The notes: generated from the sequence alone by a model not told the origin. A DNA stretch of 24,472 nucleotides from JAAYZQ01 sp041300865 (GCA_041300865.1 JBFYTF010000448.1:1-24472), one strand, 5' to 3'; shown: positions 1 to 7,671, numbered from the stretch's first letter. Program-made: numbers and translations.

Positions 1-1
1 G

Positions 2-604
2 ACCTGGCCGCTGGCCATCCTGGCCGCCTTTGCCACCCTGTTGGGCCTGGCCGGCACACCCTGGGCAAATCAGTTCTACCAGCTCCTGGGAGAAGAGGCC
101 GAGATCCTGGGAGAACGCATAGCGCACGCCGAGTTCAACCCACTCGTCGCCGGCATCTCTATCGGGGTCGCGGTGGCCGGCTGGGCCATTGCCTGGGTTA
201 TCTATGGGCGCAAGCCGCTGACGGTGCCGGTCGATCCCCTGCAGAAACCCCTCGGCTTTGTCTACACCCTGCTGAAGAACAAGTACTACTTTGACGAGAT
301 CTACATGAAGTTCATCGTCCGGCCCACCATCCGCCTGGCCCAGGTGGCCTTTGCCTTTGACGACAAGTTCGTCATAGATCCCATCGTAGACTCTGTGGGC
401 CGCTTTGGGCGGTGGCTCTCCGACTGGCTGCGGCGGGCCATCGATAGCCCTCTCGTAGACGGTGCCGTCAACGGCGTGGGGCGGGCCACGGGCTGGATGG
501 GCGAGTTCATGCGCGCAACACAGACCGGGAAAGTGCAAAACTATTTGCTGGTGGCCGCCGTGACCGTCGTGCTGCTGCTGGCCCTGTTCCTTATTCGCGC
601 CTAG
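2..604 (+). CDS. nuoL: NADH-quinone oxidoreductase subunit L, C-terminal part
   Basis: This is the 3' end of nuoL; the gene enters from the left edge, so the true start is not visible. About 200 residues remain. They include the C-terminal segment typical of NuoL, with a KNKYYFDEIY stretch that precedes the long lateral amphipathic helix, and a final hydrophobic helix (about 20 residues ending in LFLIRA) that anchors that arm. NuoL is the distal antiporter-like proton-pumping subunit of the complex I membrane arm. It is followed after 33 bp by nuoM and then nuoN, the usual end of a nuo operon. The frame is open from base 2, so the apparent TTG start at 41 is not a real start. Identification rests on this tail and on the order nuoL-nuoM-nuoN. 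Confidence 0.93.
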   Translation, partial: TWPLAILAAFATLLGLAGTPWANQFYQLLGEEAEILGERIAHAEFNPLVAGISIGVAVAGWAIAWVIYGRKPLTVPVDPLQKPLGFVYTLLKNKYYFDEIYMKFIVRPTIRLAQVAFAFDDKFVIDPIVDSVGRFGRWLSDWLRRAIDSPLVDGAVNGVGRATGWMGEFMRATQTGKVQNYLLVAAVTVVLLLALFLIRA

Positions 605-637
605 CAAACATTCGACATTGTATCGAGGAGGATCTAG

Positions 638-2194
638 ATGGAGTATCTGCTCACGATCATCACCTTTATGCCGCTGCTGGGCGTGTTGCTCATCCTATTC
701 ATCCCGTCCGAGGATGAGCGCACGATCAAGAACCTGGCCACCGGCCTCAGCGTGATCCCCCTGGTGCTGTCCGTTTATCTCTGGTTCGTCTACGACCAGG
801 CAGCCGCTGGCATCCAGTTCGAGCTCCTGGCGCCGTGGATCCCGGCCATCAACGTCAACTACCACGTCGGTGCCGATGGGCTGAGCATTCCGCTCATCTT
901 CCTGACGGCCCTGTTGACGACGCTGAGCCTGATCTACTCCTCGATCACTATCACGCGGCGCGTAAAAGAGTTCTTTTTGCTCTTCTTGCTCCTGCAGATG
1001 GGCATGTTCGGGGTGTTCATCTCGCTGGACCTGGTCCTCTTTTACGTCTTCTGGGAAATCGGACTGGTGCCCATGTACCTGCTCATCGGCATCTGGGGCC
1101 AGGCCAAAGACCGCCCCCAATACTCGGCAATAAAGTTCTTTCTCTACACGCTGGCCGGCAGCGTGTTTATGCTGCTGGCCATCCTGGGCCTCTACTTCTT
1201 CCACGGCACCTTTGACATCGTGGAGCTTTCGCAGGGCCTGGGAGTGAACGGGGTGTTGGGGCAGGTTTTTGGCGGCAACTCGATCCTGGCGACCGCCGCC
1301 TTCTGGGCGTTCTTCGTGGCCTTTGCCATCAAGGTGCCCCTCTGGCCTTTCCACACCTGGCTGCCCGACGCGCACACCGCCGCACCCACGGCCGGCAGCG
1401 TCATCCTGGCCGGCATCCTCCTGAAGCTGGGAGCCTTTGGCATGGTCCGCATCGCCCTGCCCATCTTCCCCGAGCAGTTCCAGTTCTATAGCCGGGAAGT
1501 GCCGATCATCCCCATCCTGGCCCTGTTGAGCATCATCTATGGGGCGCTGGTGTGCATGGCCCAGTGGGATCTCAAGCGCCTCATCGCCTACTCCTCCGTG
1601 AGCCACATGGGCTACGTGATGCTCGGCCTGGCGGCCGGCGCCGCGGCCTGGCAGGTCGCAGGTCAGGAAGATGCCGCGGCCATGGCCGTCAATGGTGCCG
1701 CGATGCAGATGTTCACCCACGGCATCATCACCGGCGGGCTGTTCTTCCTGGTGGGCGTCATCTACGAGCGGGCGCACACGCGCGACCTGCAGGACTTTGG
1801 CGGGCTGAGCAAAATGACGCCCTACTACTATGGCATCTTTATGGTCACCGCGCTGGCAAGCCTGGGGCTGCCGGGGCTGGCCGGTTTCTGGGCCGAGTTC
1901 TTTGTCTTCCGGGGTGCCTTCGAGATCATGCCCTGGTTCGCCGCCATCGGTGTCCTGGGGATCATTGTCACCGCGGCCTACATCCTGTGGAAGATCATCC
2001 AGTACGTCTTTCTGGGCGAGTTCTCGCCCGAGAAGTGGGAGGAGGTCACCCACGGTGCTATTCTGACCGACATGCTGTCCTTCGAGAAGGTAACGCTCTG
2101 GCCACTGGTCATCTTCATGATCGGCTTTGGCGTCTACCCGACTCCCCTTGTCAACTTTTTCAACAGCTTTACCACGGCCCTCTTTGGCGGGTAG
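638..2194 (+). CDS. nuoM: NADH-quinone oxidoreductase subunit M
   Basis: 518 residues, the usual size for NuoM, an antiporter-like proton-translocating subunit of the complex I membrane arm. The protein is almost wholly transmembrane. Family landmarks are GADGLSIPLI (78-87), FWEIGLVPMYLLIG (138-151) with the key membrane glutamate at E140, AIKVPLWPFHTWLPDAH (230-246) with the pumping-channel lysine near K232, and a MAQWDLKRLIAYSSVSHMGY stretch typical of the Mrp-antiporter fold. A GAGGAGG ribosome-binding site lies just before the ATG. nuoN starts only a few bases after the stop, so the two are probably translated together. I see no truncation or missing key residue. Confidence 0.97.
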   Translation: MEYLLTIITFMPLLGVLLILFIPSEDERTIKNLATGLSVIPLVLSVYLWFVYDQAAAGIQFELLAPWIPAINVNYHVGADGLSIPLIFLTALLTTLSLIYSSITITRRVKEFFLLFLLLQMGMFGVFISLDLVLFYVFWEIGLVPMYLLIGIWGQAKDRPQYSAIKFFLYTLAGSVFMLLAILGLYFFHGTFDIVELSQGLGVNGVLGQVFGGNSILATAAFWAFFVAFAIKVPLWPFHTWLPDAHTAAPTAGSVILAGILLKLGAFGMVRIALPIFPEQFQFYSREVPIIPILALLSIIYGALVCMAQWDLKRLIAYSSVSHMGYVMLGLAAGAAAWQVAGQEDAAAMAVNGAAMQMFTHGIITGGLFFLVGVIYERAHTRDLQDFGGLSKMTPYYYGIFMVTALASLGLPGLAGFWAEFFVFRGAFEIMPWFAAIGVLGIIVTAAYILWKIIQYVFLGEFSPEKWEEVTHGAILTDMLSFEKVTLWPLVIFMIGFGVYPTPLVNFFNSFTTALFGG

Positions 2195-2201
2195 GAGGTG
2201 A

Positions 2202-3695
2202 GTGTTGACCCTAGGTGAAACCCTGAAACTGCTTTCACCCGAACTGGTTTTGCTGCTCACCGGCCTCGCCGTGCTGGTGGCCGACCTGATCTGGAGCGAC
2301 GAAAAAGCCAAGACGGTCTGGATCCCGGGACTGGCCCTGGCGGGGCTGGCCTTGGCGTTGGCAGCCACGGTATGGCTGTGGCAGGTGCCGCCCACGCCCG
2401 TCCTGGGCATGATGGCCGTGGATCCCTTTGCGCTGTTCTTCAAGGTGATCGCCATCGGCACGGTGGCGCTGGTCATCCTCGCGGCGGTGCCCTATCTCCA
2501 GGGGCGCACGCCTTTCCGCGGCGAGTTTTACGCCCTGCTCGTTTTTGCCGGGCTGGCGATCTCGCTCGCTGCGGCGGGCACAAACCTCATCTCTCTCTAT
2601 CTGGCCATGGAGTTCCTGAGCATCACCTCCTACGTCCTGGCCGGCTACCTGCGCGACGACGTCAAGTCCAGCGAGGCGGGCCTCAAGTACTTTTTGTACG
2701 GGGCCGTCACTTCGGCCGTCATGCTCTACGGCATGTCGCTGCTCTACGGCGCCTCCGGCACCACGAGCCTGGCCGGCATCGCCCGCTTTGTGGCCGCCGG
2801 CGACCCCAGCCTGCAATGGTTGGCGGTGGGGTCCATCGTGCTGCTCCTGGCCGGCTTTGGCTTCAAGATCGTGTTGGCGCCGTTCCACCAGTGGGCACCC
2901 GATACCTACGAAGGTGCTCCCACGCCCATGACGGCCTTTCTGTCGGTGGGGTCCAAGGCCGCCGGGTTTGCGATCCTGATGCGCGTGTTTCTGACCGCGC
3001 TGCCCGCCTTTCGCTGGGACATTGGCTGGATGGCCTTTCTCATGGCCCTGTCCATCATCTCCATGGCCCTGGGCAACCTCATCGCCCTGCGGCAGACGAA
3101 CGTCAAGCGCATGCTGGCCTACTCCAGCATCGCCCAGGCGGGCTATATCATCATCGGCTTTGTGTGCCTGACCTTGGACGTGGAGAGCTCGTTCCTGGGC
3201 ATCAACGGCACGCTGTTCTACCTGTTCGCTTACTTGTTCACCAACCTGGCGGTCTTTGCGGCCGTCATCGCCTTCGAGAGCACCACGGGCAAGACCGAGA
3301 TCTCGGACATGCGCGGCCTGGTCAAGCGCTCCCCGCTCATCGCCGGCGTGTTGTTCCTGGGGCTGCTGTCGCTGGCCGGCATCCCGGGCACCGGCGGTTT
3401 CCTGGGAAAGCTGGCCGTCTTTGGCTCGGCCATCCAGTTCAACACACCCCAGACCCTGACCCTCGCCATCGTCGGCATTGTCACCAGCGCCATCGCCGCC
3501 TATTACTACCTGAACGTCGCGCGCTGGATGTTCTTTGAGCCGGCGGAAGAGGGCGCGGCCGACATCGCGGTGCCCATGGGGCAAAGGGCCGGACTCCTGA
3601 TCGCAGGCATAGCCATTCTCGTGGTGGGCCTCTACCCACAACCCTTCATAGAGTTTGCCACCCGGTCCATCGAGATGCTAGGCATGGCCTTCTAG
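2202..3695 (+). CDS. nuoN: NADH-quinone oxidoreductase subunit N
   Basis: About 497 residues, typical of NuoN, the third antiporter-like subunit of complex I. It is hydrophobic throughout, with family landmarks LAMEFLSITSYVLAGY, VLAPFHQWAPDTYEGAPTP and KRMLAYSSIAQAGYIIIGF. The start is uncertain by one codon. A GTG at 2202 lies only 3 nt after the GGAGG (2194-2198) that overlaps the nuoM stop, whereas the TTG at 2205 has a more normal 6-nt spacer and would give 496 residues. Both starts are non-ATG. The gene is the last of the nuo operon here and is followed by an intrinsic terminator. Confidence 0.96.
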   Translation: MLTLGETLKLLSPELVLLLTGLAVLVADLIWSDEKAKTVWIPGLALAGLALALAATVWLWQVPPTPVLGMMAVDPFALFFKVIAIGTVALVILAAVPYLQGRTPFRGEFYALLVFAGLAISLAAAGTNLISLYLAMEFLSITSYVLAGYLRDDVKSSEAGLKYFLYGAVTSAVMLYGMSLLYGASGTTSLAGIARFVAAGDPSLQWLAVGSIVLLLAGFGFKIVLAPFHQWAPDTYEGAPTPMTAFLSVGSKAAGFAILMRVFLTALPAFRWDIGWMAFLMALSIISMALGNLIALRQTNVKRMLAYSSIAQAGYIIIGFVCLTLDVESSFLGINGTLFYLFAYLFTNLAVFAAVIAFESTTGKTEISDMRGLVKRSPLIAGVLFLGLLSLAGIPGTGGFLGKLAVFGSAIQFNTPQTLTLAIVGIVTSAIAAYYYLNVARWMFFEPAEEGAADIAVPMGQRAGLLIAGIAILVVGLYPQPFIEFATRSIEMLGMAF

Positions 3696-3722
3696 CGCAA
3701 CCGGGGCTGCGTTGGGACGTAT

Positions 3723-3760
3723 AAACGTCAAGGGAGAGCGAGATCTCTTGACGTTTTCAT
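3723..3760 (+). terminator. Intrinsic terminator after nuoN
   Basis: The arms AAACGTCAAG (3723-3732) and CTTGACGTTT (3747-3756) are perfect complements. Three more pairs inside (one G-U) give a 13-bp stem with an 8-nt loop (3736-3743). The stem runs into TTTTCATTTC. It probably ends most nuo transcripts, although the next gene starts only 26 bp after the stem. Confidence 0.85.
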
Positions 3761-3782
3761 TTCACGTGGAGGTCGATTTCTC

Positions 3783-3986
3783 ATGAACGAACGACCGGGT
3801 TGCCTGGGCGGGCTCTTGCGCCTGGCGATCATCAGCGCCGTGTTCGACTTCTTTCAGAGGCGGTTCGGCTTTGGGCGGGGAGCGTCGTGCGGCGCCTTCG
3901 GCTGCGGCACGATCATGCTCTGCATCTTTATCCTGCTCGTGTGCGGCACCTGCGCGAGCGTAGACTGGACACAGCTTTCCTTCTGA
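3783..3986 (+). CDS. Small Cys/Gly-rich single-pass membrane protein, unknown function
   Basis: 67 residues. It begins MNERPGCLGG and has an amphipathic, Phe/Arg-rich part with FFQRRFGFGRG (about 23-33), a Cys-rich patch (CGAFGCG, 36-42) and one strong transmembrane helix (TIMLCIFILLVCGTC, about 43-57), ending in DWTQLSF. A GGAGG at 3768-3772 lies 10 nt before the ATG, a little far but usable. The composition and the single helix are those of a real small membrane protein rather than a chance frame. I cannot assign a function. It follows the nuo terminator and converges on the biotin carrier gene (26 bp between stops). It might be expressed by readthrough from nuo, as I see no good promoter in the short gap. 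Confidence 0.7.
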   Translation: MNERPGCLGGLLRLAIISAVFDFFQRRFGFGRGASCGAFGCGTIMLCIFILLVCGTCASVDWTQLSF

Positions 3987-4012
3987 TCGCGTCCGAGCAA
4001 CGCCGCCGAGCC

Positions 4013-4459
4013 TCAGGCCTGGTACTCGAGGAGGGGCGCGCCGTGGGCCACCTGGTGCCCCTCGACGGCATGGACCTTGGCCACCACGCCGTCGCGCCCG
4101 GCACGCAGCACGTTGTCCATTTTCATCGCTTCAATCACCAGCAGCGCCTCGCCGGCGGCCACGCGTTGGCCGGGCTGCACGGCGATCCGCTTGACGAGCC
4201 CGGGCAGGGGGGCCGTAACCGAGTTGGCCGCGGGCGTGGCGAAGGCCACCTGGGTGGCGCTGATGGGCGACGCGGCTGAGGCAGGAACCGCCACCACCGG
4301 GGAGTTTGTTTCCTGGGCAGAGGGCTCGCGCAACAGGCTCTCCACGGCCACGGTCAGCGGGATGCCGTTGACCTCGACCTCGACATGGCTCGCCCGGGGG
4401 TCACTCCGTACCTGGATGTCAAAGGTCTGGCCTTCCACGGTGATCCGATAGGTCTTCAT
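4013..4459 (-). CDS. Biotin carboxyl carrier protein of an acyl-CoA carboxylase/decarboxylase
   Basis: 148 residues on the minus strand. The N-terminal 45 residues (MKTYRITVEGQTFDIQV...) match the short region found before the linker in decarboxylase gamma-type biotin carriers. Next come an Ala/Pro/Ser-rich flexible linker (about 46-85) and a C-terminal biotinyl domain with the EAMKM motif (110-114), so K113 is the expected biotinylated lysine. The chosen ATG at 4459 has GGAGGAG 5 nt upstream and overlaps the TGA of the OadG-like gene (ATGA), implying translational coupling. An upstream in-frame start at 4516 is possible but lies within the preceding gene and lacks a ribosome-binding site. 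The biotin arm would carry the carboxyl group for the carboxyltransferase encoded upstream in the unit. The biotin ligase and carboxylase are not in the window. Confidence 0.92.
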   Translation of the reverse strand: MKTYRITVEGQTFDIQVRSDPRASHVEVEVNGIPLTVAVESLLREPSAQETNSPVVAVPASAASPISATQVAFATPAANSVTAPLPGLVKRIAVQPGQRVAAGEALLVIEAMKMDNVLRAGRDGVVAKVHAVEGHQVAHGAPLLEYQA

Positions 4460-4809
4460 GGTCTCCTCCACGGGCTCGAGCCGGCGGCCATGCGGCTGCC
4501 CTGGTGCTGGCTCCACCAGGGGCTAAGGGAGTCGACGCCGGCGCCGGCAGGCGCGAGTGCCGGCTTGCCTTCCGTCTCGGCCCGGGCCAGGGCCACGGCA
4601 ATAGCCGCTGCCTGGAGCATCGCCTCCTCCTCTGCCGGTCGCTCAGCAGCGGCCTGCTCCACTGCTTCCACTTCTGCAACCGGCGGCGCCTTGTCCTGGA
4701 GCAGCGACGAGATCAAGGTCAGGAGGCCATAGAAAAAGCCCAGGGCCAGAAAGAGCAGCCCCATGCCGGCGACGGTAATCGCCAGGGCGACAACCAGGGA
4801 GTTGTTCAC
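4456..4809 (-). CDS. OadG-family small membrane subunit (decarboxylase gamma/delta-like)
   Basis: 117 residues. One transmembrane helix at about 5-37 (VVALAITVAGMGLLFLALGF and on) is followed by a charged and Ala-rich cytoplasmic tail. This layout is that of oxaloacetate decarboxylase gamma and methylmalonyl-CoA decarboxylase delta subunits, which hold the carboxyltransferase at the membrane. The start is GTG at 4809, overlapping the Nudix stop (GTGA). The end overlaps the biotin carrier start by four bases. The last ~35 residues show no family signature that I can see. Assignment rests on topology, size and neighbours, since this family is poorly conserved. Confidence 0.75.
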   Translation of the reverse strand: MNNSLVVALAITVAGMGLLFLALGFFYGLLTLISSLLQDKAPPVAEVEAVEQAAAERPAEEEAMLQAAAIAVALARAETEGKPALAPAGAGVDSLSPWWSQHQGSRMAAGSSPWRRP

Positions 4810-5354
4810 TCTCCAGCCTCCAGCCGGTGGAGCGCCAGGGCAACGGCAGCCATCCAGGGAAGCGCCCGGAACCGGCCGTCGAGGAGGGCCGCCCGCAGCT
4901 CGTCGCGCGATAGGAGCAGCAACTCCTGCTCCTCCAGGTCATCGGCCTGAGCCTCCGCGACCCGGCGGGCGGCCCGGGCCAGGAACAGGTAGGCCGTGCC
5001 GGCCCCCCGGTTGCCGTCCACCGGGTAGGCGCCCAGCGGGATCCACTCCGCGGCCCGGTAACCCGTCTCCTCGAGAAGCTCACGCTGCGCCCCGGCCAGC
5101 GGCTCTTCGTCCGGCTCCAGGTAGCCCCCCACGGGCGCCAGCGATGTACCCTCGATGGCATACTTGACCTGGCGGAAACAGATAACCCGCCCGTCCTCGG
5201 TTTCGGCGACGACATTGCAAAAGTCGGGCGTCTTTAACCAGGGCCAGTCGTCGATGACCCGGCCGTCGGGCAGCTTCACGCTGTGTTCTTCGACCTTGAG
5301 AAACCTGCCGTGGTCCAGGATCACGCGCCTGGACAGAGTCTTCCAGCCCTGCAT
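4806..5354 (-). CDS. Nudix hydrolase, ADP-ribose pyrophosphatase-like
   Basis: 182 residues. A perfect Nudix box lies at 77-99: G77, E83, then REL-EE (91-96) and G98, the Mg2+-binding helix of enzymes that cleave nucleoside diphosphates linked to another moiety. The N-terminal half (RRVILDHGRFLKVEEHSVKL) and the proline-containing APVGGYLEPDE lead-in resemble ADP-ribose/NDP-sugar pyrophosphatases. The substrate cannot be fixed from sequence alone. The start at 5354 is preferred because a GAGGGGG lies just before it; the in-frame ATG at 5381 lacks a ribosome-binding site. The gene sits between the carboxyltransferase and its OadG-like subunit and overlaps the latter (GTGA), so it belongs to that transcription unit although no metabolic link is obvious. 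Confidence 0.92.
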   Translation of the reverse strand: MQGWKTLSRRVILDHGRFLKVEEHSVKLPDGRVIDDWPWLKTPDFCNVVAETEDGRVICFRQVKYAIEGTSLAPVGGYLEPDEEPLAGAQRELLEETGYRAAEWIPLGAYPVDGNRGAGTAYLFLARAARRVAEAQADDLEEQELLLLSRDELRAALLDGRFRALPWMAAVALALHRLEAGE

Positions 5355-5415
5355 CGCCCCCTCGTGCGCTCCTTCTTCCATTCTGGTAGTGGCACCGCTT
5401 GTCCGCTGCGCGCGT

Positions 5416-6963
5416 CTACAGCGGCATGCAGCCGTGCTTTTTGGGCACGGTCGCCACCTGCTTGTCGCGCAAATAGTCCAGGGCGGCGATGAGTCGCGCC
5501 CGCGTCTCGCTGGGCAGGATGACGTCGTCCACGTGCCCGCTCGCCGCCGCGGCATACGGGCTGCCGAATTGCTCCCGGAACTCGGCGACGAACCGCTCGC
5601 GGGCCGCGGCATCCTGCGCCTCGGCCAGGTGCTTGCGGTAGAGGATGTTGACGGCTCCCTCGGCCCCCAGCACGGCGATCTCGGCCGTCGGCCAGGCATA
5701 GACCAGGTCGGTGCGGATGTATTTGCTGCTCATGACGATGTAGGCGCCGCCGTAGGCCTTGCGCGTCACGACGCACAACTTGGGCACCGTCGCCTCCGAA
5801 TAAGCATACACGATCTTGGCCCCGTGACGGATGATACCGCCGTGCTCCTGGACCGTGCCCGGCATGAAGCCGGGGCAGTCCACGAAGGTCACGAGCGGCA
5901 CGTGAAAGGCATCGCAGAAGCGCACAAACCGGGCAATCTTGTCCGAGGCGTTGATATCCAGCACACCGGCCAGCCAGGCCGGCTGGTTGGCCACGACACC
6001 CACTACCTCGCCGTGGAGCCGGGCAAAGCCGACAACCGCGTTGGGCGCATAGCGGGCCTGGACCTCGAAGAAGCTGCCCAGGTCAAAGATGGCGGTAATG
6101 GCCTGGCGGATGTCGTACGACTCGGAATCTTCCAGCGGGACGAGCGTATCGAGCCCGGGGTCTGCCCGGCCCGGGTCGTCGCTCGAGGGCATGCGCGCCG
6201 GTGGGGCGGCGTTGTTGGACGGCAGGTAGCTCAGCAGGCGGCGGGTCAGGGCCAGAGCCTCTGCCTCGTCTGCCGCCACGAAATGGGCCACGCCGCTCAA
6301 CGCGGCGTGCGTTTGTGCCCCGCCCAGGGTCTCGAAATCGACCTGCTCGCCTGTCACCGTCTTGATCACCTCGGGCCCGGTGATGAACATGTGGCTCATG
6401 CCCTCGGTCATGATGACAAAGTCGGTCAGGCCCGGGGAATAGACCGAGCCCCCGGCACAGGGACCGAGCATGACGCTGATCTGCGGGATCACGCCGCTGG
6501 CCTGCGTGTTGCGCCAGAAGAGCTCGCTGTAGCCGGCCAGGCTCCAGACGCCCTCCTGGATGCGTGCCCCGACCGAATCGTTTAGAGCCACAAAGGGGGT
6601 GCCGGCCTTCAGCGCCAGGTCGAGAACCTGGCAGACCTTTTGGGCCTGGGCCTCCGAAAAGGAGCCGCCGATGACGGTAAAGTCCTGGGCCGCGACCGCG
6701 ACCGGCCGGCCGTCCACGCGGCCAAAACCGACCACTACGGCGTCGCCCGGGCAGCGCTTTTGATCCAGCCCGAAGGCCGTGTGGCGCTGGGTGATGTAGG
6801 GGTCGACCTCCTGGAAGGTGCCGGCATCGACCAAGGCGTCGATCCGCTCCCTGGCCGTCTGTTTTCCCTTGGCGTGCTGGCGCTCAATCGCCTCGGGGCC
6901 ACCCCCCTGCTGCACCTGGCGGCGACGGCGCAACAGCTCGTCGTTCAAATCGCTCCTGGCCAT
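5416..6963 (-). CDS. Acyl-CoA carboxyltransferase (propionyl-CoA carboxylase beta / methylmalonyl-CoA decarboxylase alpha family)
   Basis: 515 residues, the normal length of this family, which moves a carboxyl group between biotin and acyl-CoA. Two crotonase-like halves are visible. The N-terminal half has a NDSVGARIQEG loop, GPCAGGSVYSPGLTDF (an oxyanion-hole region) and TGPEVIKTVTGE. The C-terminal half has PAWLAGVLDINASDKIARF, DCPGFMPGTVQEHGGIIRHG and RKAYGGAYIVMSSK. The ATG at 6963 has GGAGGAG a few bases upstream; an in-frame ATG at 7035 would overlap the promoter and is rejected. Sequence cannot separate a propionyl/acetyl-CoA carboxylase subunit from a Na+-pumping methylmalonyl-CoA decarboxylase alpha subunit. 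The OadG-like and biotin carrier genes downstream favour a membrane-bound decarboxylase-type complex, but no OadB/MmdB beta subunit or biotin carboxylase is encoded here. Confidence 0.93.
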   Translation of the reverse strand: MARSDLNDELLRRRRQVQQGGGPEAIERQHAKGKQTARERIDALVDAGTFQEVDPYITQRHTAFGLDQKRCPGDAVVVGFGRVDGRPVAVAAQDFTVIGGSFSEAQAQKVCQVLDLALKAGTPFVALNDSVGARIQEGVWSLAGYSELFWRNTQASGVIPQISVMLGPCAGGSVYSPGLTDFVIMTEGMSHMFITGPEVIKTVTGEQVDFETLGGAQTHAALSGVAHFVAADEAEALALTRRLLSYLPSNNAAPPARMPSSDDPGRADPGLDTLVPLEDSESYDIRQAITAIFDLGSFFEVQARYAPNAVVGFARLHGEVVGVVANQPAWLAGVLDINASDKIARFVRFCDAFHVPLVTFVDCPGFMPGTVQEHGGIIRHGAKIVYAYSEATVPKLCVVTRKAYGGAYIVMSSKYIRTDLVYAWPTAEIAVLGAEGAVNILYRKHLAEAQDAAARERFVAEFREQFGSPYAAAASGHVDDVILPSETRARLIAALDYLRDKQVATVPKKHGCMPL

Positions 6964-7025
6964 GGCTCCTCCTGGCTCGATCCGGCCACCGCGGCCGCGC
7001 GGCGGCGCGAGGCAAGCCGCGTTGC

Positions 7026-7054
7026 AGTATACCATGGCTTACCGCCCTTGTCTA
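7026..7054 (-). promoter_or_regulatory. Predicted promoter of the carboxyltransferase unit
   Basis: On the minus strand TAGACA (7054-7049) is separated by exactly 17 bp from TATACT (7031-7026), each one or two mismatches from the sigma70 consensus. Transcription would start near 7019, about 56 nt before the carboxyltransferase ATG. Confidence 0.65.
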
Positions 7055-7063
7055 AACTGGCGC

Positions 7064-7102
7064 GCAGGTGGGGTGCCCCTCCGGCCGGTGCGCCCCACCT
7101 GC
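7064..7102 (-). terminator. Terminator-like hairpin after the GyrI-like gene
   Basis: GCAGGTGGGG (7064-7073) and CCCCACCTGC (7093-7102) form a 10-bp perfect inverted repeat, extendable by three inner pairs, 12 bp past the GyrI-like stop. On the minus strand no run of T follows, so it is a weak intrinsic terminator or a transcript-stabilising hairpin. It separates this gene from the carboxyltransferase promoter. Confidence 0.5.
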
Positions 7103-7114
7103 AAGCAGTACGGC

Positions 7115-7579
7115 TTATTCCGCGATGGGCAGCATCAAGTCGAGCTCCAGCACGTCGCCGGACACTGCCACGTGCTTTTCCAGCCACTGGTGTGTGGCAA
7201 GGCGGTAGCGGCTGTTCTCGCCCCACATCAGCAGCCGCTGCCACACGGGCGGCATCTCTTCGCCGCGGCCCTCGAAGCGGGTGACGGCATACATGCCGCC
7301 CTGCACATCCTTGACGGTCGCGTCGCCATCCGGGCCCAGGGGAGTATCGGCCTCGACGTCGATCCAGAACTCGTAGCCATAGTTCGGGCTGCCGGGTGAG
7401 GGGTTCGGGTTGTTGAAGCCATAGATCCGGTGTTGTTCCGGATCTTTTAACAACCCGCGCGGCCCCGCCCAGGCGTGCAGCTTGTCCCAGGCCTTGGTCT
7501 CGGGCTGCTGCCCGAAGCCGTGCACGCTCGCCACCCGCCTGTCTGGCAGGCGCTCGATCCACACCTGTAACTCGTCCAT
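7115..7579 (-). CDS. GyrI-like / AraC-type effector-binding domain protein
   Basis: 154 residues. It looks like a stand-alone GyrI-like small-molecule-binding domain: MDELQVWIERLPDRRVASV at the N-terminus, a central YGYEFWIDV strand, and a VQGGMYAVTRFEG strand, then a region predicted to form the second half of the pseudo-symmetric fold. Stand-alone members bind or hydrolyse hydrophobic compounds or act as effector sensors, and are often next to a transcription regulator. Here it is divergent from a WYL regulator across an intergenic region with nested palindromes, which suggests the regulator controls it. The ATG at 7579 has GGAGGGG 5 nt upstream. A longer in-frame start at 7807 would run antisense into the regulator and is rejected. 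The ligand is unknown. Confidence 0.8.
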   Translation of the reverse strand: MDELQVWIERLPDRRVASVHGFGQQPETKAWDKLHAWAGPRGLLKDPEQHRIYGFNNPNPSPGSPNYGYEFWIDVEADTPLGPDGDATVKDVQGGMYAVTRFEGRGEEMPPVWQRLLMWGENSRYRLATHQWLEKHVAVSGDVLELDLMLPIAE

Positions 7580-7607
7580 CGTTCCCCTCCATGGTTGATT
7601 GAGCTCT

Positions 7608-7657
7608 ATTCTACCGCACCATACCTGACATCTCTTGTCAGGAATTCCCGGTAGAAT
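7608..7657. promoter_or_regulatory. Nested palindromic operator / divergent promoter region
   Basis: An inner perfect inverted repeat CCTGACA-N5-TGTCAGG (7624-7642) sits inside an outer perfect repeat, ATTCTACCG (7608-7616) and CGGTAGAAT (7649-7657). Their centres differ by half a base. The outer arms give a TAGAAT -10-like box on each strand, pointing at the GyrI-like gene (-) and the WYL gene (+). The inner CTGACA arms lie 21-22 bp from these boxes, longer than an ideal -35 spacing. This is probably an operator for the WYL protein overlapping two divergent promoters. Confidence 0.65.
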
Positions 7658-7671
7658 ACGAGCACATGCGA

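Noticed and set aside
695..2476. Long open frame on the minus strand across nuoM (593 codons)
   Set aside because: Antisense shadow of a GC-rich gene: low complexity, rich in Gln, Asp, His and Gly, no domain. nuoM on the plus strand is certain.
2235..3641. Long minus-strand frame across nuoN (468 codons)
   Set aside because: The same kind of antisense shadow, with no recognisable protein and no ribosome-binding site.
5155..6585. 476-codon plus-strand frame opposite the carboxyltransferase
   Set aside because: His/Arg/Gly-rich shadow composition; the minus-strand carboxyltransferase has all family motifs.
6964..7035. An N-terminal extension of the carboxyltransferase from ATG 7035
   Set aside because: It would start inside the predicted -10 element and adds unconserved residues; the ATG at 6963 has an excellent ribosome-binding site.
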